Below, piece by piece: positions 14,873 through 22,780 of a stretch of 29,077 bases of DNA. The stretch spans positions 1 to 29,077 of the forward strand of contig JAMCYN010000032.1 of NCBI GenBank assembly GCA_023474015.1, written 5' to 3'. Positions within the stretch are counted from its first letter, which is position 1, and the number at the start of each line of letters is the position of its first letter. A program made the translations under genes and the position numbers. The notes below the pieces were generated by a model. That model worked only from the letters and a program-made list of their open reading frames with translations, ran no database searches and had not been told where the DNA came from. The stretch is from Armatimonadota bacterium. Its GTDB lineage: Bacteria > Armatimonadota > UBA5829.

Positions 14873-16300
14873 ATGAAATGCCAAACTTCAAAATCGACAT
14901 TCGCGCTATTTTTCGGAAACAGGGGCTTTTTTCCCGCATCGCTGATCGCCTCCGCAAGAGATGAAATGGAATGCGCACTTAAGGGACTTGGACACAAGAC
15001 CTTAACGCTGGATGCCGACGCTACCAGGCACGGCGCGGTTGAGACCCCCGCCGAAGGCGCGGTCTACGCACGGTTTCTCAAGGACCACGCGGGAGAGTTT
15101 GACGGCGTTATCATCTGCTTGCCGAACTTCGGCGATGAGAACGGCGCGGTCGCTGCGCTTAAGGACGCCGGAGTGCCTATTCTGCTGCAAGCCTACCCCG
15201 ACGATTTGGACAGAATGAACCCCGAACTGCGCAGGGATGCCTTCTGCGGCAAAATATCCATTGCCGATGTGTTTTTCCAGAACGGGATAAAGTTCACTTC
15301 GCTCAAGCCGCACACGGTCTCGCCGTCATCGCCGGCTTTCGCGGCGCATGTGGATCACTTCGACCGCGTCTGCCGCGTCGTCAAAGCTCTGCGGGGAATG
15401 GTTGTGGGAAGCATCGGCGCCCGCACATCCGCTTTCAAGACAGTCCGCATAGATGAACTAGCTCTTCAGAGGAACGGCATCACTATGGAGACTTTCGACC
15501 TCTCGGATGTCTTCCATCGCATGGATAGCGTGGTTTCGGACAGCTCCGTGTATAAGGACAAGGCCGCGGCTCTAACGAGCTACACCGACTTCTCCAATAT
15601 CCCAGCCGATTCGTTCGCCAAGATCGTCAAGCTCGCGGCGGTGCTGGACAACATCGTTGAGGAGAACAAGCTGGACGCGGTAGCCGTGCGGTGCTGGATC
15701 GAGATGCAGCAGGTGCTCGGGATATCCCCGTGCGTCTTGCTAAGCGAGATGAACAATCGCTTCATAACTGCCGCCTGCGAAGTCGATGTAGGCAACGCAG
15801 TCGCCATGTATGCTTTAAGCAAGGCCTCGGGAGACGTGGCCGCCTGCCTCGACTGGAACAACAACTACAGCGACGACGAAGACAAGTGTATCCTTTTCCA
15901 CTGCGGACCTGTTCCTCAGTCGATGATGACGGCTACGGGAACCGTCACGGGACACGCGATACTGGATAATGCCCCTGGAATAACCTGCTCATTTGGCTGC
16001 AACGTGGGCCGGATAAAGCCCACGGACTTCACATTTTCGAGCATGATGACTGAGTCGGGCAAGCTCAAGTTCTACCTGGGCCAAGGCCGATTTACTAATG
16101 ATCCGATTCCCGAGAGCTTCTTTGGCTGCGCGGGCGTTGCAGAGATACCACAACTTCAGGACGTGCTGCTGCATGTAGTTCGGAATGGTCACAGGCACCA
16201 CGTCAGTGTCACCCCCGGTAAGGTTGCGGTGGCCGTTCAGGATGCCCTCGCGGACTATCTGGGGTTCGAAGTTGAAAATTTGGCGACCGCCGCCAAATGA
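14873..16300 (+). CDS. L-fucose/L-arabinose isomerase-family protein
   Basis: A 475-residue aldose-ketose isomerase of the FucI/AraA-like (COG2407) superfamily. Recognisable parts are the N-terminal Rossmann-like domain (LFFGNRGFFPASL, IICLPNFGDENGA), the FCGKISIADVFFQ segment, GARTSAFKTVR, WIEMQQVLGISPC and the C-terminal HCGPVP motif containing a likely metal-ligand His. It would convert an unknown aldose to a ketose. It starts at ATG 14873, with AAGGAA about 10 nt upstream; a three-codon frame starting at ATG 14865 ends in a TGA overlapping this ATG. The aldolase and kinase follow at once, which places it as the first step of a sugar pathway. The substrate is not determined. Confidence 0.82.
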   Translation: MKCQTSKSTFALFFGNRGFFPASLIASARDEMECALKGLGHKTLTLDADATRHGAVETPAEGAVYARFLKDHAGEFDGVIICLPNFGDENGAVAALKDAGVPILLQAYPDDLDRMNPELRRDAFCGKISIADVFFQNGIKFTSLKPHTVSPSSPAFAAHVDHFDRVCRVVKALRGMVVGSIGARTSAFKTVRIDELALQRNGITMETFDLSDVFHRMDSVVSDSSVYKDKAAALTSYTDFSNIPADSFAKIVKLAAVLDNIVEENKLDAVAVRCWIEMQQVLGISPCVLLSEMNNRFITAACEVDVGNAVAMYALSKASGDVAACLDWNNNYSDDEDKCILFHCGPVPQSMMTATGTVTGHAILDNAPGITCSFGCNVGRIKPTDFTFSSMMTESGKLKFYLGQGRFTNDPIPESFFGCAGVAEIPQLQDVLLHVVRNGHRHHVSVTPGKVAVAVQDALADYLGFEVENLATAAK

Positions 16301-16319
16301 TCTATGCACGGAGACAACA

Positions 16320-17324
16320 ATGCCGTTAATTACCGAGCGCAGCCAGGTTCTGGACGTCTACTCCGACGCTGCCGATAGAGGCTGGGTCGTGCCGACTTTC
16401 TGTTCCGAGAACCTGACCACGACCGAGGCGGTGCTGTCGGCCTCGGCTGAGTTGGGTGATCGCGTTGGTGTCGCGGATATTCCCGTGACCATAGCGATAA
16501 CCAATCTATACTCGCACCGCTCCCAGACGGTTAACTATACTCACACCAGGCAGTGGGACATAGGACTCAAGCTGTTCCTGGCGGACATTGAAGTCCTCAC
16601 CTCGCCTGGTTCTCCGTTCTCCGGGCTCAGAGTGATGGTACACCTCGACCATATCCAGCACGACCTCGATAAAGGTCTGCTCTCATGGGAGATGAGCCGG
16701 TTTTCGTCGATTATGTTCGACGCCTCGGCCGTTCCTTTTGAGCAAAATATCGAGGCTACTGCCGGGTTCGTCGAGCGGCATGGGAAAGACATCGTGGTCG
16801 AGGGAGCATGCGATGAGATAGTCGACGCCACCGGCAATGAGGTCAGCCATCTGACTTCTCCGGAACGCGCGCTGGAATATGTAACTAGGACCGGAGCCGA
16901 CTTCATTGTGGCAAACCTCGGCACCGAGCACCGGGCAAGCGCGGCGGATTTGCAGTACCATGGCGACCTAGCGCGCAAAATCAAGGCGAAGATCGGTCCA
17001 AGGATCGTGCTCCACGGCTGCTCCTCGGTGTCAAACGAGCAGGTGCGGAACCTCTTTGACGATGGGGTAGCCAAGGTCAACATCTGGACATCCATGGAGC
17101 GCGATTCCAGCCCGGCGCTGCTGACCGATATGGTCCGCAACGCAGCCAAAGTCGGCGGGCCGGACACGGCAAAGCGCTTGGCTGATGAGGGTTACCTTGG
17201 ACGGCGGGCCGACCTGACGAGCAAGGCGCATCTCGACTACTTCACCACCGTATACCGCCAGGGCATAGTCTTTGACGAGATGAAGAGAATAGTCAACAGC
17301 TATCTGGAGATGTGGTACGTATGA
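16320..17324 (+). CDS. Class II (zinc) fructose/tagatose-bisphosphate aldolase-family protein
   Basis: A 334-residue aldolase. It keeps the zinc site and catalytic acid: H108-L-D110-H111 (HLDH), E161 in VEGACDE, H204 in GTEH and H232 in LHGCSS; NIWTS matches the phosphate-binding end. The canonical glycine-rich HGGSG is changed to HGCSS and GTSHG to GTEHR, so the substrate probably differs from fructose-1,6-bisphosphate. ATG 16320 has GGAG 6 nt upstream and lies 19 nt after the isomerase. Its TGA overlaps the ATG of the kinase gene. It should cleave the phosphorylated ketose into dihydroxyacetone phosphate and an aldehyde. Confidence 0.85.
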   Translation: MPLITERSQVLDVYSDAADRGWVVPTFCSENLTTTEAVLSASAELGDRVGVADIPVTIAITNLYSHRSQTVNYTHTRQWDIGLKLFLADIEVLTSPGSPFSGLRVMVHLDHIQHDLDKGLLSWEMSRFSSIMFDASAVPFEQNIEATAGFVERHGKDIVVEGACDEIVDATGNEVSHLTSPERALEYVTRTGADFIVANLGTEHRASAADLQYHGDLARKIKAKIGPRIVLHGCSSVSNEQVRNLFDDGVAKVNIWTSMERDSSPALLTDMVRNAAKVGGPDTAKRLADEGYLGRRADLTSKAHLDYFTTVYRQGIVFDEMKRIVNSYLEMWYV

Positions 17325-18814
17325 GTTACCTTGGACTGGATGTCGGCACTACGGGGTGCAAGGCTGTAGTATTCGACGAAGACGGCAAACAGATAAGCTT
17401 GGCCTATCGTGAATATCCTCTTATGGCGCCACATGAAAGTTGGGCGGAACTGGACTCTTCGCTGGTTCTCGGTCGGTGCGTGGACGTGATTCGCGAGGCG
17501 GCGGCCGCCTGCCCTGATGACCCGGTAAGAGGAATGTGTGTCTCCAGCCAGGGGGAGGCGTTTACGCCGGTCGGGTCCAAGGGCGAGATACTGGGCAATG
17601 CAATGGTCTCCTCGGATGCCCGCGCCGCCTCTATTACTCAAGCCTGGGCCGAGGAATTCGGGCGGGAGAAACTCTACCAGAAGACCGGCCATACCGCTCA
17701 TCCGATATACACTCTTTTTAAGCTGCTGTGGCTGCGAGACAATCAGCCCGAGGTTTGGCGAAATGCTGGGTCGTTCCATTGCTTTGAGGACCTGGTTCAT
17801 CGCGGACTTGGGCTTGAGCCTGCAATAAGCTGGCCGCTTGCGGGCCGTACTATGATGTTCAATGTCATCACTCACGACTGGGACGAAGAAATCCTGTCGG
17901 CTATTGCCCTGGATCGATCCAAGCTTGCCAGGCCGCTGGCTTCGGGCGCGGTTGTGGGCAGGATCCCGAATGAGGTTGCTCAAGAGATCGGGCTGCCGGA
18001 TGGGGTTGTGGTGGTTGCGGGAGGCCACGACCAGACCTGTGGGGCTCTAGGAGCAGGGATTGCTTCGGCGGACAGGGCGGTCTACGGGATGGGGACAGTC
18101 GAGTGCATCACCCCCGCGTTCAGCGAGCCGGTATTCACAAATGATCTTATGGGCAACAACCTCGCCACATACGACTACACGGTCAAAGGCATGTATACGA
18201 CGGTTGCATTCAGCATCACCGGCGGGAATCTGCTGAAATGGTTCAACGACGAGTTCGGCCATCCGGAGGCGGAGCAGTCGACAAGAACGAGCCAAAGTTC
18301 TTATGAGCTGCTGCTCGGGAAGATGCCCGAAGAGCCTACCGGACTTATGGTTTTGCCCTACTTTACCCCGTCAGGCACACCACATTTCGATAGCAGGGTC
18401 AAGGGATGCATCCTCGGCCTAAGGCTTACCAGCAAGCGCGAGGAGATTCTTAAAGCCCTTCTGGAGGGTGTCAGCTTCGAGATGCGGCTCAACGTTGACA
18501 TCCTTTCCCGGTCCGGAATCGACATTACTGAGTTAGTCGCAATCGGAGGAGGGGCTAGGAGCAGGACACTCCTTCAGCTCAAGGCGGATGTGTTGGGTAT
18601 ACGTATTCGTAGGGCCGCGGTCACCGAAGCCGGTTGCCTGGGCGCGGCGATGCTTGCATGTGCCGCGCATACCGGCGAGGACGTTCGGACCATAGCCAGG
18701 AAATGGGTGCGAATCACTGATGTGATCGAACCCGACACGGAGAGGGCATCTCACTACAACGACCGATTCAGAGACTACTTGAAACTGTATCCCACACTCA
18801 AAGGCCTGTTCTGA
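17321..18814 (+). CDS. FGGY-family carbohydrate kinase
   Basis: A 497-residue kinase of the xylulokinase/gluconokinase group. YLGLDVGTTGCKAVVFDEDG is the first phosphate-binding motif, D237 in GGHDQTCGALGAG is the predicted catalytic base, and GGGARSRTLLQLKAD plus EAGCLGAAMLA form the C-terminal FGGY signature. The ATG overlaps the aldolase stop (ATGA) and GGAG lies 11 nt upstream, which supports coupled translation; a GTG nine bases earlier is possible but poorer. With the isomerase and aldolase it completes an isomerise, phosphorylate and cleave pathway. The sugar is unknown and no transporter is adjacent. Confidence 0.92.
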   Translation: MSYLGLDVGTTGCKAVVFDEDGKQISLAYREYPLMAPHESWAELDSSLVLGRCVDVIREAAAACPDDPVRGMCVSSQGEAFTPVGSKGEILGNAMVSSDARAASITQAWAEEFGREKLYQKTGHTAHPIYTLFKLLWLRDNQPEVWRNAGSFHCFEDLVHRGLGLEPAISWPLAGRTMMFNVITHDWDEEILSAIALDRSKLARPLASGAVVGRIPNEVAQEIGLPDGVVVVAGGHDQTCGALGAGIASADRAVYGMGTVECITPAFSEPVFTNDLMGNNLATYDYTVKGMYTTVAFSITGGNLLKWFNDEFGHPEAEQSTRTSQSSYELLLGKMPEEPTGLMVLPYFTPSGTPHFDSRVKGCILGLRLTSKREEILKALLEGVSFEMRLNVDILSRSGIDITELVAIGGGARSRTLLQLKADVLGIRIRRAAVTEAGCLGAAMLACAAHTGEDVRTIARKWVRITDVIEPDTERASHYNDRFRDYLKLYPTLKGLF

Positions 18815-18823
18815 GAGCGGATA

Positions 18824-18832
18824 TGGTATACT
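18824..18832 (+). promoter_or_regulatory. Extended -10 promoter before the lytic transglycosylase
   Basis: TGGTATACT (TGn plus TATACT at 18827-18832) without a good -35, about 63 nt before the start codon. Confidence 0.45.
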
Positions 18833-18895
18833 AATCTTAGATAGCTGAGTTGTGGCGCGAGTCGGTTTTGCTGACTCTGAGTCGGAGGACATGTC

Positions 18896-19906
18896 TTGAG
18901 ATTCCGGCGGTTCATATTGATTGCATGGCTAGCGGCCGCATCATCCGCGGTTTGGGCCTCCGGGCACGTTGACGTCAGAGAATACCTCTGCCTCCGCAAG
19001 AAGCTGGTCGCCCCCGCGGTCCCCATTCAAACGATAAAATCCGACGCTTCATCGCACATCGGCGACGTCTTCGAGATCAGGGGGACCGTCACCGGTACCG
19101 GTATTTCGAATAGAGATTCCACGTTCAGCCTCATTATCAGCACCCCCCGGGACGGATCGTTCGTGGTCAATGCCGAGGCGCTGCCCGACGACGATCCCGG
19201 CGTGGAGCTTGCGTGCCTCGTGAAGGTGGGCGCGGGCTCCGAACACTCCCTGTCGGACCTGCAACTCGTCGCTTTCACGTACGATGTGGACTTGAAGCGA
19301 ATGGAAAAAGCCTGGCAGGATGCGGCGCGGGAGAAAAAAGCCAGGGTGAGGGCGGCCCAGCCCAGGCAGGCGCTCCAAGTTCGGCCGCGGAGTGCGGGGA
19401 CGACGCTATCGATAAGCACGGAAGAGTTCGTAAGGGCTTACAAGAACGCCATCAAGAGGTTCAACCACCGCCTCAGCGATAGTCAGGCCGATACCATCGC
19501 GCGCAGCATTATCGGGTTCAGCGCGCATTATAAGATGGACCCGAGGCTCGTGTGCGCGGTGATTCTTGCTGAATCGCATTTTAGGATGGATGCCACGTCC
19601 CACTGCGGAGCGCAGGGTCTCGGCCAGTTGATGCCTGGCACCGCTGCTGGGTTGGGTGTGAACAACGCTTACGATCCGGTGGAGAATGTCTACGGATCAG
19701 TGAGATACATCAGGAGCATGCTCGACAGGGTTACAGGCAAGAGCCAATGGAACGACCTCACCTGGTATGACCTCGCGCTGGCGCTCGCCGCATACAATGC
19801 CGGTCCCGGCGCGGTGAAGAAACACGGGGGCATCCCTCCCTATCGGGAAACTCAGAACTACGTGCGAAGGGTGACTTCCATCTATCGGAAGTTGTGTGAG
19901 GGTTAG
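18896..19906 (+). CDS. Secreted lytic transglycosylase (SLT family)
   Basis: 336 residues. The N terminus (FRRFILIAWLAAASSAVWAS) is a Sec signal peptide. A beta-rich middle domain (about 50-130, OB-like: FEIRGTVTGTGISNRDSTFS) precedes a charged linker and a C-terminal SLT domain with catalytic E226 in AESHF, GAQGLGQLMPGTA, and the ALAAYNAGPGAVKKHGG end motif. It should cut peptidoglycan glycan strands to 1,6-anhydro-muropeptides in the periplasm or wall. TTG 18896 has GGAGG 7 nt upstream. GACATGTC (18888-18895) lies directly before the start and overlaps the ribosome-binding site. Confidence 0.88.
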   Translation: MRFRRFILIAWLAAASSAVWASGHVDVREYLCLRKKLVAPAVPIQTIKSDASSHIGDVFEIRGTVTGTGISNRDSTFSLIISTPRDGSFVVNAEALPDDDPGVELACLVKVGAGSEHSLSDLQLVAFTYDVDLKRMEKAWQDAAREKKARVRAAQPRQALQVRPRSAGTTLSISTEEFVRAYKNAIKRFNHRLSDSQADTIARSIIGFSAHYKMDPRLVCAVILAESHFRMDATSHCGAQGLGQLMPGTAAGLGVNNAYDPVENVYGSVRYIRSMLDRVTGKSQWNDLTWYDLALALAAYNAGPGAVKKHGGIPPYRETQNYVRRVTSIYRKLCEG

Positions 19907-19912
19907 GGCGCG

Positions 19913-20326
19913 GTGATGGCGGCAGTTCACGCTTGCATCGGCGCCTTGGCAGGCTCGCTTTGTAAATCGAAGGGCCGCGCGTTCGTGGCTGGAGTCGCGT
20001 CACACGTCGTGGCCGACATTCTTCCCCACACCGATTATGACCTCAAGATTGAAGTTCCTATTCTTGCCGGCGCCATGCTTGCGATTGGCAAGTGGAAGGG
20101 GACGGACTCACCGGAGTTCTGGGGGGCGATTGGGGCGGTCGCGCCCGATTCCGAGCACGCGCTGCTCATAGCCGGGCTGATCAAGTCCGAGCAGGAGGTA
20201 TTCCCCACCCATATCCATGAGGGCAAGTACCACGGCCTCGAGACGGGCGAGCGTTGGAGCCAGGGGTTGATTGCGGCGGCGTCTCTTGCCGCAGTCGCGT
20301 TGAGTAAGAAGCATCTAAACGAGTGA
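19913..20326 (+). CDS. Small predicted membrane protein, weakly YdjM-like
   Basis: 137 residues with short hydrophobic stretches (HACIGALAGSL, VEVPILAGAMLAIG-like region, LIAAASLAAVAL) and conserved-looking His/Asp clusters: ASHVVADILPHTDYDL and THIHEGKYHGLE. This pattern resembles small membrane proteins annotated as metal-dependent hydrolases (YdjM-like); the likeness is weak and the function unknown. GTG 19913 or ATG 19916 could start it. It follows the transglycosylase by 6 nt and is probably cotranscribed with it. Confidence 0.65.
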   Translation: MMAAVHACIGALAGSLCKSKGRAFVAGVASHVVADILPHTDYDLKIEVPILAGAMLAIGKWKGTDSPEFWGAIGAVAPDSEHALLIAGLIKSEQEVFPTHIHEGKYHGLETGERWSQGLIAAASLAAVALSKKHLNE

Positions 20327-20340
20327 TCACAGTGGGCAAG

Positions 20341-20370
20341 TTGAATGACGGCTATCAATTCAGGTAATAT
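20341..20370 (+). promoter_or_regulatory. Promoter of the secreted 182-aa protein gene
   Basis: TTGAAT (20341-20346), 18-nt spacer, TAATAT (20365-20370), giving a leader of about 18 nt. Confidence 0.5.
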
Positions 20371-20394
20371 GTTACGTAATAGAGGTGTTAACCA

Positions 20395-20943
20395 ATGAGA
20401 AGATACATTGCTTTGATTGCGGCTGCGATGCTCATCGTGGTCAGCGCGGCGTTTGCCGAGGAGAAGCCGGCGATGGACCTCTCCGTCTACCCCGGCGGCG
20501 AATCCACCATGGAAATCAATATGGGCAGCGAAGACATATTGCCCACGATCAAGGCTATGCTGCCGATGCTTTCGGGTAAGCTGGGGAAGATGGCCGACAA
20601 GATCAATGTCGATGATCTGGCCGGGGCTCTGAAAGATGTGAAGCAGATCGAACTATTGCAAGTGGATGTGGCGAAGCCGGGAGTGACCGAGAGCGATATA
20701 ACGAGTTTCTACGGCAAGAGCCTGCCGGCTGGTAACTGGACCCGTATCTTCTGGCAATCGCTGCCTAAGACCGGGACTGTGGCCATCTACAGCCAGGCCG
20801 GGGGTGACGGTCTTTACGGGTTCCGCGTGCAGACGACTACCGTTGATTCCAAGCCTATGAAGCGCGTGCAGATACTTAAGACACAGGGTAAGATAGATTT
20901 CGTGAAACTGTTGGAAATGGCGAGTAAACTGATGCCGGGCTAG
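20395..20943 (+). CDS. Secreted protein of unknown function (DUF4252-like)
   Basis: 182 residues beginning with a clear signal peptide (RRYIALIAAAMLIVVSAAFA, then EEK). The mature part has alternating helices and strands with repeated Lys/Asp pairs (DLAGALKDVKQIELLQVDV, KRVQILKTQGKIDFVKLLEM), loosely like the DUF4252 exported proteins. No catalytic motif was seen. ATG 20395 has AGGTG 7 nt upstream. The TAG stop is contributed by the left arm of the palindromic element at 20940-21095, so the natural C terminus may once have been longer. Confidence 0.65.
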   Translation: MRRYIALIAAAMLIVVSAAFAEEKPAMDLSVYPGGESTMEINMGSEDILPTIKAMLPMLSGKLGKMADKINVDDLAGALKDVKQIELLQVDVAKPGVTESDITSFYGKSLPAGNWTRIFWQSLPKTGTVAIYSQAGGDGLYGFRVQTTTVDSKPMKRVQILKTQGKIDFVKLLEMASKLMPG

Positions 20944-21095
20944 TAGAGCGATTTCTAATTACCATTGCATATGTCTCGATGCTTGTCATTCTGAGCGAAT
21001 GCGAAGAATCTCGACGTTACGCTGAGATCCTTCACTGCGTTCAGGATGACAGGCTGCTGGGGCCGTGTTTCGTTATTTCGGAATCGCTCTACTAG
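20940..21095. mobile_element. MITE-like palindromic element
   Basis: Outer arms CTAGTAGAGCGATT (20940-20953) and AATCGCTCTACTAG (21082-21095) are perfect inverted repeats, extending to 15 of 16. Inside is a second imperfect inverted repeat: GTCATTCTGAGCGAATGCGA onward (from 20984) against a region ending TTCAGGATGAC (to 21051), of a type seen in many bacterial intergenic regions. There is no coding sequence. The left arm provides the stop codon of the preceding gene. Confidence 0.65.
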
Positions 21096-21215
21096 TTCGT
21101 GCCGGCGCAGTCGCGAAATATGGAGATTTGACTGCACAATTGAAGAGGATTGTCGAAGCAAACCGTCGTATAATGCACATGGTTTTATAGATCGACCACA
21201 AGGAGGTGAGTTTAT

Positions 21216-21482
21216 ATGGTTGATACCAAAAAGGAGATTAGCCCGATCACGGCGGTCATAGTCATCGTGCTGGTCATTGCCCTCGCATGGGGTGTCTATG
21301 CGTTCATGCAAAACAGGTCCGCTGCGCCGGTCGCTGGTCCGAGCGTAGGCGGCCCGCCTATGCCACCCATGCCTGGAGGGCCTGGGCAGCCTCCTGGGGC
21401 TCCTGGCGCGCCGGGTCCTGGTGCTCCGGTCGCACCTGGTGCACCCCCAGCGGCTCCACCCGCTGCTCCATCCGGCGGATAA
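21216..21482 (+). CDS. Small single-pass membrane protein with Pro/Gly/Ala-rich tail
   Basis: 88 residues: a short cytoplasmic start (MVDTKKEISP), one transmembrane helix (about 11-30, ITAVIVIVLVIALAWGVYAF) and a low-complexity tail from about 45 rich in PG, PP and GAP units, ending SGG. The tail should be extended and outside the membrane; it may anchor or reach through the wall. ATG 21216 has a complete AAGGAGGTGA site 7 nt upstream, and TATAAT lies at 21169-21174. The strong terminator after it suggests a monocistronic gene. No family was recognised. Confidence 0.75.
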   Translation: MVDTKKEISPITAVIVIVLVIALAWGVYAFMQNRSAAPVAGPSVGGPPMPPMPGGPGQPPGAPGAPGPGAPVAPGAPPAAPPAAPSGG

Positions 21483-21520
21483 GTATTCATCACCTCAGGG
21501 TGTGGTACTGAACCTACGAG

Positions 21521-21557
21521 AAACCGCTCGAGACATATTTCCTCGAGCGGTTTTTTT
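21521..21557 (+). terminator. Rho-independent terminator
   Basis: AAACCGCTCGAG and CTCGAGCGGTTT form a perfect 12-bp stem with a 9-nt loop, continuing into a run of seven Ts. It ends the gene at 21216-21482 and isolates the following promoter. Confidence 0.93.
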
Positions 21558-21562
21558 CGTTA

Positions 21563-21615
21563 TTGACAACAGTTGAGTCGTGGTCATATACTTCAGTAGG
21601 CATGGATGACATGTC
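21563..21615 (+). promoter_or_regulatory. Strong promoter plus TAGGCATG-GACATGTC element (copy 1)
   Basis: TTGACA (21563-21568), 18-nt spacer, TATACT (21587-21592), 4 nt, then TAGGCATGGATGACATGTC (21597-21615). The element covers the predicted transcription start, a typical place for a repressor. ATG 21602 inside it opens a 13-codon frame ending at the GTG start of the next gene. Confidence 0.8.
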
Positions 21616-21643
21616 ATCTCTAAGTATCTGGAGTGGATTGTGA
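21602..21643 (+). CDS. Possible 13-codon leader peptide
   Basis: ATG 21602 to TGA 21641-21643 encodes MDDMSSLSIWSGL. The stop overlaps the GTG start of the URO-D-family gene (GTGA), an arrangement that often couples translation. The ATG is predicted at about +4, so reading it would require near-leaderless initiation. It may be only a by-product of the conserved DNA element. Confidence 0.25.
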   Translation: MDDMSSLSIWSGL

Positions 21644-22779
21644 CATCACGAGAACGTGTTATAACTGCCTTGAGGCATCAGGAAGCTGACCGACTGCCCT
21701 TCGACCTGGGCGGCATGGCTCAGTCGGGGATAAACAAGACGGCCTATGTGAGGCTCAGGAGGTATCTGGGGCTGCCGGAGATCGAGCCCCGGTTGCAGAA
21801 CGTCATTACCCAGATTGCGCGGGTGGACGATGATTTCGTGGAGCGTCTGGGGATCGATACTCGCATAGTCTACGGCCAGTGGGCGAGCGACAAGCTCGTG
21901 AATTCCCGTGAAGAGGGGGATTACCTGGCGTATACGGACGAGTGGGGGATAGGCCGTCGAAAGCCAAAGACCGGCGGGCTTTACTACGATGTCTACAGCC
22001 ATCCGTTCGACGTCGACGATCCATTTGAGCTGTGGGATGGGTTTGCATGGCCGGACCCGACGGCTTCGTGGCGGTTTGAGGGAATGCGCGAGGAGGCGAA
22101 ACGAGCACGCGAGCAGGGGAAGTTCGTGGTGCTGATGGGCTTGTGTCCGGGCGTGATGGAGGTCTATAGCTGGCTTCGCGGGTTTGAGAGGTTTTACACC
22201 GACCTCGCCGCCGACCACGAGATCGCCGATCGGTTCATTGGCAAGGTGGCCGAGCTGAAGATCGCCTATTGGCAGCGAGCCCTGGCGGAGTGCGAGGGAT
22301 ATATCGATGCGGTCAACGAGGCTGACGACCTCGCGGGCCAGGACGCGATGCTGATGTCCCCTGCTACCTATCGTGAGGTCATCAAGCCCCATCATCGCAA
22401 AGTGGTTTCCTCCATTAAGAAGGCCGCGCCGGGGGTGAAGGTGTTGTTCCACTCGTGCGGGGCGATCCGCCCGATCATACCGGACCTCATCGAGATCGGG
22501 GTGGATATGCTAAATCCCGTGCAGATCAGCGCCGCTGATATGGACCCGTTCGAGCTCAAAAGGGACTTCGGCAAGGATATCTGCTTCTGGGGCGGTGGGA
22601 TCGATACGCAGCACGTGCTTTCCCGCGGGACGCCCCAGCAGATCGCCGACGATGTAAAACGCAACATCGAGGCTCTCGCTCCCGGCGGGGGATTTGTTTT
22701 CGCAGCGGTCCACGCGATCCAAGCGGAAGTGCCGCCGGAGAACATCATGATGATGTGGGAGACGATGAGAGGATTGTAG
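21640..22779 (+). CDS. Uroporphyrinogen decarboxylase (URO-D)-family protein, methyltransferase-like
   Basis: A 379-residue URO-D-fold protein that starts TSRERVITALRHQEADRLPF, the typical opening of the corrinoid methyltransferase-like (MtaA/MtbA-type) branch rather than of HemE. Other family marks are LFHSCGAIRPIIPDLIEIG, which carries the His and Cys that bind zinc in the MtaA type, and the CFWGGGIDTQHVL and GGGFVFAAVHAIQAEVPPEN ends. GTG 21640 has GGAG 6 nt upstream. It heads an operon with two secreted proteins. The substrate is unknown; heme synthesis is unlikely given the sequence type and neighbours. Confidence 0.83.
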   Translation: MTSRERVITALRHQEADRLPFDLGGMAQSGINKTAYVRLRRYLGLPEIEPRLQNVITQIARVDDDFVERLGIDTRIVYGQWASDKLVNSREEGDYLAYTDEWGIGRRKPKTGGLYYDVYSHPFDVDDPFELWDGFAWPDPTASWRFEGMREEAKRAREQGKFVVLMGLCPGVMEVYSWLRGFERFYTDLAADHEIADRFIGKVAELKIAYWQRALAECEGYIDAVNEADDLAGQDAMLMSPATYREVIKPHHRKVVSSIKKAAPGVKVLFHSCGAIRPIIPDLIEIGVDMLNPVQISAADMDPFELKRDFGKDICFWGGGIDTQHVLSRGTPQQIADDVKRNIEALAPGGGFVFAAVHAIQAEVPPENIMMMWETMRGL

Positions 22780-22780
22780 A

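Noticed and set aside
18888..18895. GACATGTC before the lytic transglycosylase as a fifth regulon member
   Set aside because: It lies over the ribosome-binding site about 55 nt past the -10 and lacks the TAGGCATG half; part of the match is the GGAGGAC sequence. Left as possible but unsupported.
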